DNA from: Flavobacteriales bacterium UBA6772
Lineage (GTDB): Bacteria; Bacteroidota; Bacteroidia; Flavobacteriales; UBA7430
Direction of reading: 5' to 3'
DNA: 47,839 nt
Assembly (NCBI GenBank): GCA_905182215.1
Contig: CAJJAI010000009.1
Span: 1 to 47,839, forward strand
Shown: piece after piece, positions 42,261 through 47,839 of the stretch
How the letters are laid out: each line of letters opens with the position of its first letter
Position numbering within the stretch: position 1 is the stretch's first letter
Notes under the pieces: generated by a model
Databases searched by the model: none
Told to the model about the DNA's origin: nothing
What the model saw: only the letters and a program-made list of their open reading frames with translations
Position numbers and translations under genes: made by a program

Positions 42261-44087
42261 ATGAACAAAATACTCAGCTTTCTAGTTACAGCATTATTAT
42301 TCACTTCTTGTGGAGCAAAAAAAGACCTACGCGTGGACAAACATAGCTTCTCGGAACCGCATAATGTGCGAACTACCCACTTAGATTTAGATGTAAAAGT
42401 TGACTTCGAAACAGAACGTATTTCTGGTATTGCTAACTATACAATAGAAAACATAAACGGTAGCAAAGAATTAATCCTTGATGCCAACGGACTTCGTATA
42501 GACAAAGTTACAAGTGGAGGAAAAGATTGTGCATTTAAGTTAACTGAGAAAGACTCCATTTTAGGTCAGGGTTTGATTATAGAAATTGAAAAAGGGGCAA
42601 AACAAGTTGCAATACATTATCAATCTGCCCCAAACTCTAAAGCCTTACAATGGCTTAATCCAAAGCAAACAGCTGGAAAAAAACATCCTTTCTTATTTAC
42701 ACAATCGCAAGCAATTTTAGCTAGAACATGGCTTCCTTGCCAAGACTCTCCAGGTGTACGCTTTAGTTATACAGCAAAAGTGCAAGTTCCCGCAGAGCTC
42801 TTAGCAGTGATGAGCGCAGAGAATCCTACAGAAAAAAACACAGAAGGGATTTATACTTTTAAAATGGAGCAGGCAATCCCCGCCTATTTAATGGCTTTAG
42901 GAGTAGGTAATTTAGAATTTCAAAACTTAGGAGAACATACAGGAATTTATGCCGAACCAGAAATGATCGAAAAGGCGGCTTACGAATTTGCTGAAACAGA
43001 AAATATGCTTGAAATTGCTGAGAGTATGTATGGGAAATATGCCTGGGATAGATACGATATGCTCTTACTTCCTCCAAGTTTTCCTTTTGGAGGAATGGAA
43101 AACCCGCGTTTAACTTTTGTAACACCTACTATTCTTGCTGGAGACAGATCGCTTACAGCTCTTATAGCACACGAACTTGCACACTCTTGGTCGGGGAATT
43201 TGGTTACCAATAAAACATGGGATGACTTCTGGCTAAATGAAGGTTTTACCGTTTATTTTGAACGTAGAATTATGGAACGCATGGAAGATAAAGACTATGC
43301 GGATATGTTAGCTTTATTAGGAAAACAAGATTTAGAGCGCGAAGTGGAATCTTTAGGGCACAACCATAAAGACACGCATTTAAAACTCGATTTACTACAA
43401 AGAGACCCAGACGATGGGATGACTGATATTGCCTATGAAAAAGGATTTTTCTTATTGCGCTTAATTGAAGAGACAGTAGGTAGAAAACAATTTGATTTCT
43501 TCCTGAATAACTACTTCACAGAAAATGCTTTTAAAGTAATGGACACCGAAGAATTTATAGTGTATATAAATGAAAAGCTACTTGATACTGATATAGAAGC
43601 GAAAGAAAAAATTCGTTTAGAAGAATGGATTTACAGAGCTGGAATTCCAGACAACTGTCCGGAGGTAAATTCTACTAAGTTTAAGAATGTAGACAATGCA
43701 ATCCATTCATTTGAAAAAGGCTATCCATTAGCTAATATAAATTCAGCAAAATGGTCTTCTCACGAATGGTTACACTTTTTAAGAAAGCTACCAAAAGACA
43801 GTTCTCTAAAAGATTTAAAAAAATTAGATACTGCTTTCGAATTTACCACAAGTGGCAATTCAGAAATTCTAAATGCATGGTTTCAACTCACTATTCCTAC
43901 AGGCTATAAAGCAGCAGACAATGCATTGGAGGATTTCTTAATGACTGTAGGAAGACGAAAATTTTTACAGCCTCTTTACGAAGCTTTGTACATGAAGGAT
44001 CCTCTTAGAGCAAAAAGAATCTATAAAAATGCTAGGGAAAATTATCACTCAGTTTCTACACAAACTCTAGATGCAATTGTACTTTAG
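42261..44087 (+). CDS. M1 family aminopeptidase lipoprotein (LTA4 hydrolase-like)
   Basis: Zinc aminopeptidase of 608 residues with a lipoprotein signal (LLFTSC, C17), so it is probably tethered in the periplasm or to the outer membrane. The substrate motif GGMEN is at 277-281. The zinc site is H304, E305 and H308 (HELAHSW) with E327 in WLNEGFT. A C-terminal helical domain (about 480-605) resembles that of leukotriene A4 hydrolase. Its likely job is trimming imported peptides. No operon partners are evident. Confidence 0.94.
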   Translation: MNKILSFLVTALLFTSCGAKKDLRVDKHSFSEPHNVRTTHLDLDVKVDFETERISGIANYTIENINGSKELILDANGLRIDKVTSGGKDCAFKLTEKDSILGQGLIIEIEKGAKQVAIHYQSAPNSKALQWLNPKQTAGKKHPFLFTQSQAILARTWLPCQDSPGVRFSYTAKVQVPAELLAVMSAENPTEKNTEGIYTFKMEQAIPAYLMALGVGNLEFQNLGEHTGIYAEPEMIEKAAYEFAETENMLEIAESMYGKYAWDRYDMLLLPPSFPFGGMENPRLTFVTPTILAGDRSLTALIAHELAHSWSGNLVTNKTWDDFWLNEGFTVYFERRIMERMEDKDYADMLALLGKQDLEREVESLGHNHKDTHLKLDLLQRDPDDGMTDIAYEKGFFLLRLIEETVGRKQFDFFLNNYFTENAFKVMDTEEFIVYINEKLLDTDIEAKEKIRLEEWIYRAGIPDNCPEVNSTKFKNVDNAIHSFEKGYPLANINSAKWSSHEWLHFLRKLPKDSSLKDLKKLDTAFEFTTSGNSEILNAWFQLTIPTGYKAADNALEDFLMTVGRRKFLQPLYEALYMKDPLRAKRIYKNARENYHSVSTQTLDAIVL

Positions 44088-44098
44088 AGAATGTGGAG

Positions 44099-44126
44099 AA
44101 TTATCAAATCGACACATCTTCAAATT
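44099..44126 (+). repeat. Short relative of the 34-nt intergenic motif
   Basis: AATTATCAAAT, ACACAT and CTTCAAATT are spaced as in the copies at 29437 and 42189. It fills the gap between the convergent M1 peptidase and nadD genes. Confidence 0.4.
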
Positions 44127-44712
44127 ATTTACTGTAATAATTCATTTCGTCTATGTACTCCCACACATTTGCGGGCAACATAGGACGAACATCCATCTTG
44201 TCTCTTATAGCATTTCGAATAAAGCTAGAAGATATTTGTATAATCGGAGCTCCCACCAAATTCACTCTCTCATCATTATCTAAAGAACCCGGCATGGTAG
44301 CCAATCGCGGATACACATATAATTGATGATTTGCCAGTATATGTTCGTGATTTTTCCACTTATGAAAGGTATTCAAATTATCGCCTCCCATTATAAGCGA
44401 AAAATTATGATCGGGATATTTTTCGCAGAGACTTACTAAAGTATTTACGGTATAAGACGGTTGCGAAAGACTAAATTCTATGTTGGAAACACGGAGTTTA
44501 TCAAAGCCTTTAATAGCTCTATCTACCATCTCTAAACGAGCGTAATCGTCAAGTAAATTTTTTTTATTCTTAAACGGATTGTGAGGGCTCACTATAAACC
44601 ACACCTCATCGAGATTGGTATAATTAGCCATATGATTGGCAATAATAAGATGCCCAATGTGTATTGGGTTGAATGTCCCAAAATACAAACCTATTTTCTT
44701 TTTACTACCCAT
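44125..44712 (-). CDS. nadD: Nicotinate-nucleotide adenylyltransferase
   Basis: NadD adenylates nicotinate mononucleotide in NAD synthesis. The 195 residues have the nucleotidyltransferase motif GTFNPIHIGHLIIANHM and the C-terminal ISSSFIRNAI motif. Markers such as VWFIVSPHNPFKN and MGGDNLNTFHKW also fit. It overlaps gmk by 8 nt and is the last gene of yicC-gmk-nadD, a gene order familiar in Bacteroidetes. Confidence 0.96.
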   Translation of the reverse strand: MGSKKKIGLYFGTFNPIHIGHLIIANHMANYTNLDEVWFIVSPHNPFKNKKNLLDDYARLEMVDRAIKGFDKLRVSNIEFSLSQPSYTVNTLVSLCEKYPDHNFSLIMGGDNLNTFHKWKNHEHILANHQLYVYPRLATMPGSLDNDERVNLVGAPIIQISSSFIRNAIRDKMDVRPMLPANVWEYIDEMNYYSK

Positions 44713-45274
44713 TTATAAAGTCTGTTACTTTTTGAAATGCTTCTTCTTGAGCCGTTTTCAAATCGTCGTTAACAATTACGATATCAAAATCATTAGCGAA
44801 AGTCATTTCCTCTTCTGCCTTTTCTAAACGCATATTTAGGTTGACTTCGTCTTCAGTATTCCTCGCTACTAATCGTTCTTTTAAAACCGCTACCGAAGAA
44901 GCTTTAATAAATACAGAAAGTGCTTGTGCTCCGTATTGCTTTTTAAGGTTTACACCACCTACTACATCAATATCAAAAATCACTTGCTTTCCCTTTGCCC
45001 AAATACGTGATACCTCCGAACGTAGAGTTCCATAATAACGACCAGGATACACTTCTTCCCATTCTAAAAACTCACCTGCTTCTATCTTAGTTCGAAATTC
45101 TTCTGGAGAGAGGAAATAATAATGTTCTCCGTTTTTTTCTTCTCCTCGAGGATCTCTACTACAAGCCGAAATAGAAAACTCTATAGGTACTCCTTGCGCT
45201 AATAAATAGTTCACAATGGTGGATTTACCAGAGCCCGAAGGAGCAGAAAAAATGATGAGTTTACCTTTAGACAT
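44705..45274 (-). CDS. gmk: Guanylate kinase
   Basis: Gmk phosphorylates GMP to GDP. The 189-residue protein has the P-loop SAPSGSGKSTIV near the N-terminus, the GMP-binding SRDPRGEEKNGEHYYFL region, and FDIDVVGG. It overlaps yicC by one base and nadD by 8 nt, suggesting translational coupling through the three genes. Confidence 0.97.
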   Translation of the reverse strand: MSKGKLIIFSAPSGSGKSTIVNYLLAQGVPIEFSISACSRDPRGEEKNGEHYYFLSPEEFRTKIEAGEFLEWEEVYPGRYYGTLRSEVSRIWAKGKQVIFDIDVVGGVNLKKQYGAQALSVFIKASSVAVLKERLVARNTEDEVNLNMRLEKAEEEMTFANDFDIVIVNDDLKTAQEEAFQKVTDFING

Positions 45275-46143
45275 TACAACACGTTAAGAACTTGTTCTTT
45301 AATTTTCTCTAAAGCATCCTTCATCTCAACCACCAATTTTTGTATTTCAGTATGGTTAGCTTTCGAACCCATCGTATTAATTTCTCTACCTAATTCTTGA
45401 GAAATAAAACCTAATTTTTTACCACTAGATTCTCCTGAATTCATGGTTTCGATAAAATACTCACAGTGATTTTTTAAACGAACTTTTTCTTCTGAAACAT
45501 CTAGTTTCTCGATGAAATAAATCATCTCTTGTTCTAATCGGTCTCTATCGAAATCTACCGATTGTAATACATCAGTAAGTTTAGTGGAAATACGTTCTTT
45601 TATAGTAACAATACGCTCTTGCTCGTATTTAGGTACTTCGTTATGAAGTCTATCTATAGTTGCAATTTGATGTTTAATATCTTTCTCTAAAGAAAGTCCT
45701 TCGGTTTGTCTGTAGTCTACCAAAGCAGCAACCGCTTCTTTAACCACATTCATTACAGAACTCCACTCCTCTTTATCAAATTCTTCACGTTCTACCTTCA
45801 TAGCATCAGGTAATCGCATAGCCATTGCCAATAAATCGCCATTAGAAACGGCATCTGAACCCACCTCTTTTAAAGCAGCCATATAAGTAGATACGAGCTC
45901 TTTATTTATTTTATGCTGAGAATCTATTCCAGTATTTTCAACAAAAATCGCCAATTCAATCTTCCCTCTTCTTAGTGTGTTTGTAAGGTGAGAACGCACT
46001 TCTAATTCCTTTTCTTTATAAAAAGAAGGGATACGGGTATTTATATCTACCTGCTTAGAGTTTAAACTCTTCACCTCTACAGTTACTTTCTTTTTAGGTA
46101 AAACTAAAGTAGCTCTACCAAAACCGGTCATCGATTGAATCAT
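45274..46143 (-). CDS. YicC/YloC family endoribonuclease
   Basis: A 289-residue protein of the YicC family, which has been shown to include endoribonucleases acting in small-RNA turnover. Family markers are the N-terminal MIQSMTGFGRA, EVKSLNSKQVDI and the C-terminal EKLDVSEEKVRLKNHCEYF with GKKLGFISQELGREINT. It leads the yicC-gmk-nadD operon, with a perfect -7 element 16 nt before the ATG. Confidence 0.94.
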   Translation of the reverse strand: MIQSMTGFGRATLVLPKKKVTVEVKSLNSKQVDINTRIPSFYKEKELEVRSHLTNTLRRGKIELAIFVENTGIDSQHKINKELVSTYMAALKEVGSDAVSNGDLLAMAMRLPDAMKVEREEFDKEEWSSVMNVVKEAVAALVDYRQTEGLSLEKDIKHQIATIDRLHNEVPKYEQERIVTIKERISTKLTDVLQSVDFDRDRLEQEMIYFIEKLDVSEEKVRLKNHCEYFIETMNSGESSGKKLGFISQELGREINTMGSKANHTEIQKLVVEMKDALEKIKEQVLNVL

Positions 46144-46159
46144 AATTAAATATTTGATG

Positions 46160-46167
46160 CAAAAATA
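46160..46167 (-). promoter_or_regulatory. -7 element of yicC-gmk-nadD
   Basis: On the minus strand this is TATTTTTG, a perfect TAnnTTTG match. The implied leader is only about 10 nt. No -33 TTTG was seen. Confidence 0.5.
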
Positions 46168-46191
46168 AGGAAATTTGTTGGTCTAAATAAT

Positions 46192-47088
46192 TTATTGTTT
46201 TTGTGATTTTGGATTTCTCCCAACTAAATATACTCCTACAAATATTAAACTAGCAGCAAACACTTTTATAGGGTCTAATTTATCGGAGCCTACAAAAAGA
46301 GCAATTACTGTTGCCAATACTGGTTGCAAGTAAATATAAAAACTCACAGTAGAAGCTCTTAAATTAGACAAGGCATATACATTAAACATATAAGCCAACA
46401 CCGAAGTACCGAAGACAACAAAAGCAATTTCTCCCCAAATTTTCGAGCTAATTTGTCCCCATTCCACAAGCTGCACATCAGCAAATCCAAAAGGAAGAAC
46501 CACAACAAAACCTATTGTAAACACCCATTTCATAATGGTAAGGAAATGATATTTTTTCATTAGAGGCTTCACAAGAGTTAAATACAAACCATAAGATACT
46601 GCGTTTAAAAACACCAATAAATTACCAAAAGCTAAATTGGGGTTAGACAATTCAAAATCTTGTCCGTAAACAGCCAATACAATAGCACCTACGGCGCCGA
46701 GGGCAACACCCAATATTCGCGAAGGCAAGGTTTTTTCTGCCTGAAAAAAGATAGCTAAAATAAATACGATTATAGGAGTGGAAGTCATCGTAACAGAGGC
46801 ATGGATTGGAGTCGTAAAGTTGAGTCCTTTAAAAAAGAGCATCATATTTATGGCAACTCCAAAAAGAGCGCAGAGTGTGATAATTCCGTAATCCTCTCGC
46901 TTTACTTTTTCACGGATCCAAATTCTATGTACAATTTGAAAAACGATCATGGCACCAGTTACACGAACCAATATAAACCCTAAAGGCTGAATGGTATCGG
47001 GCATCACATCTTTTGCAAAAGTAAAAGTGATGGCATAAATTAAATTAGCTAGAAATAAAGCTAGGTGAGATTTTGCGATATTATTCAT
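46192..47088 (-). CDS. DMT family transporter (EamA)
   Basis: A 298-residue inner-membrane protein with ten hydrophobic segments arranged as two EamA repeats (about 8-140 and 155-290). Typical pieces are LALFLANLIYAITFTFAK at the N-terminus and STVSFYIYLQPVLATVIALF in the second repeat. Such proteins export or exchange metabolites, and the substrate is unknown. It overlaps the upstream ArsC-family gene by 8 nt. Confidence 0.92.
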   Translation of the reverse strand: MNNIAKSHLALFLANLIYAITFTFAKDVMPDTIQPLGFILVRVTGAMIVFQIVHRIWIREKVKREDYGIITLCALFGVAINMMLFFKGLNFTTPIHASVTMTSTPIIVFILAIFFQAEKTLPSRILGVALGAVGAIVLAVYGQDFELSNPNLAFGNLLVFLNAVSYGLYLTLVKPLMKKYHFLTIMKWVFTIGFVVVLPFGFADVQLVEWGQISSKIWGEIAFVVFGTSVLAYMFNVYALSNLRASTVSFYIYLQPVLATVIALFVGSDKLDPIKVFAASLIFVGVYLVGRNPKSQKQ

Positions 47089-47431
47089 CGGATAAATAAG
47101 TGTTCAGTGAATCAATTACCTTTTTAGAGTTACCGACAAAAATAGTATTGTCTACCAAAAAAACAGGTCGTTTAAGGAAAGTATATTCTTGGAGAAGCAA
47201 TTTTTTAAAGTCTACTTCTTGTAAGTTTTGCTCTTTTAAACCCATACTCTTATATTTCTGAGCTCTCTTACTAAACAATGCCTCATAAGAAGAAGTATGT
47301 GTGTACATTTCGTCTAATTGCTCTGCTGTAACAGGATTTATTTTTATGTCTTGTAATTCAAATTCGTGATTTATGTCTTTGAGAATACGCACACAGGTGC
47401 TACAAGTAGAAAGGTAAAAAGCTTTTTTCAT
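47081..47431 (-). CDS. ArsC/Spx-family thioredoxin-fold protein
   Basis: A 116-residue protein of the ArsC/Spx family. It has a CxxC pair, C10 and C13 (STCSTCVR), and the closing KRPVFLVDNTIFVG, which fits the RP motif of the family. True arsenate reductases have a CX5R-type site, so reduction of arsenate is not assured. I chose the ATG at 47431: the frame is open to 47473, but the -33/-7 promoter lies at 47448-47478, inside that extension. It is coupled to the EamA gene. Confidence 0.85.
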   Translation of the reverse strand: MKKAFYLSTCSTCVRILKDINHEFELQDIKINPVTAEQLDEMYTHTSSYEALFSKRAQKYKSMGLKEQNLQEVDFKKLLLQEYTFLKRPVFLVDNTIFVGNSKKVIDSLNTYLSDE

Positions 47432-47447
47432 ATTTTTAAATCTAATA

Positions 47448-47478
47448 CAAAAATAGACAATAGCCAAGTGCAAACAAA
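47448..47478 (-). promoter_or_regulatory. Promoter of the ArsC-like/EamA unit
   Basis: On the minus strand TTTG (47478-47475), 19 nt, then TATTTTTG (47455-47448). Both boxes are perfect. The leader is about 10 nt to the ATG at 47431. Confidence 0.7.
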
Positions 47479-47482
47479 TTTC

Positions 47483-47490
47483 TACATTTG
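47483..47490 (+). promoter_or_regulatory. -7 element of the TrkA-type gene
   Basis: TACATTTG is a perfect match, 23 nt before the ATG at 47514. It is only 4 nt from the -33 box of the divergent ArsC-like promoter. Confidence 0.55.
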
Positions 47491-47513
47491 TAAGAACTAA
47501 TTAAAAAGAGATT

Positions 47514-47839
47514 ATGTCAGATCAACGCTTTGCAGTAATAGGATTAGGTCAATTTGGAATGGCAATAGCGAAAAACTTAGCACTTCGTGGAGCAGAAGTT
47601 TTAGCTATAGATAATTCTCTAGAGAAAGTAGAGACTATAAAAGATGAAGTATCGCATGCAGTAGCATTAGACGCTACCGATAAGAAAGCATTATTATCGC
47701 AGAACATTCAAGACATGGATGCGGTGGTCGTAGCAATAGGTGAGAATTTTCAAGGACTGTTACTCTGTACATTCCTCCTTATGGAACTGAATGTAAAGCG
47801 TATTATTACTCGTGCAATGGTGAGTGATCAAAGACGTAT
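47514..47839 (+). CDS. TrkA/KtrA-family potassium uptake regulator, cut by the window edge
   Basis: RCK-domain protein that gates a Trk/Ktr potassium channel in response to bound nucleotide. The 108 visible codons cover a Rossmann fold with VIGLGQFGMAIAKNLA (GxGxxG at about 9-14), the acidic residue after the second strand (LAIDNS), and ALDATDK. The C-terminal part and stop lie beyond the window. The membrane partner (TrkH/KtrB) would be expected next to it. Confidence 0.9.
   Translation, partial: MSDQRFAVIGLGQFGMAIAKNLALRGAEVLAIDNSLEKVETIKDEVSHAVALDATDKKALLSQNIQDMDAVVVAIGENFQGLLLCTFLLMELNVKRIITRAMVSDQRR

Noticed and set aside
47432-47473. Upstream start for the ArsC-family gene
   Set aside because: The extension coincides with a well-formed -33/-7 promoter.

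Overview
The window is AT-rich and reads as a chromosomal segment of a Bacteroidota bacterium, most likely order Flavobacteriales. The evidence is a type IX secretion C-terminal domain (9702-10658), an IPExxxVDY-family protein between rnc and pyk, a DUF2480 protein closing the suf operon, a long-form IspG, a sdhC-A-B complex II of the Bacteroidetes type, many promoter matches to the Bacteroidetes -7 element TAnnTTTG, and several TTG starts. It is mostly housekeeping sequence. No tRNA, rRNA, CRISPR array, phage or intact transposase was seen.

Layout. 1-1025 (minus): rnhA (cut by the left edge) and purN. 1157-6444 (plus): acpP-fabF-rnc, then an IPExxxVDY protein, pyk and an M42 peptidase, several with overlapping stop/start codons. 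6471-11856: mixed genes (Ig-like lipoprotein, GDPD lipoprotein, omega-amidase-type nitrilase, T9SS cargo, GNAT, MmcQ/YjbR, small membrane protein). 11999-13513: purH. 13587-19012: cell-shape operon mreB-mreC-mreD-mrdA-rodA. 19187-21392: aminopeptidase P, a channel-gene remnant and an alpha/beta hydrolase. 21618-22673: thiL. 22801-29417: complete SUF operon sufA-B-C-D-S-E-T plus DUF2480. 29418-31580: an accessory stretch with a duplicated palindromic element, a gene fragment, a cyclase-family enzyme and an orphan gene beside a strong palindrome. 31581-35363: a cysteine dioxygenase/decarboxylase pair divergent from a sodium:solute symporter. 35648-39028 (minus): sdhC-A-B. 39374-44087: ispG, tag and an M1 peptidase. 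44125-46143 (minus): yicC-gmk-nadD. 46192-47431 (minus): ArsC-family protein and EamA transporter. 47514-end: TrkA-type RCK protein, cut by the right edge.

The strongest candidate for an under-described system is the 31.6-35.4 kb module. A cysteine dioxygenase that keeps the residues of the animal enzyme, including both partners of the Cys-Tyr cofactor, sits 15 bp upstream of a group II PLP decarboxylase resembling animal cysteine sulfinate/glutamate decarboxylases. Together they could turn cysteine into hypotaurine. A symporter is transcribed divergently, and a 15-bp perfect palindrome lies between them.

Other points of interest: three genes (purN, thiL, tag) whose ATG lies exactly 4 nt after a -7 promoter element, suggesting leaderless mRNAs; a 34-nt motif recurring between genes; a structured promoter-bearing gap downstream of the symporter; and two gene remnants. 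All family calls come from reading motifs; no database search was run.
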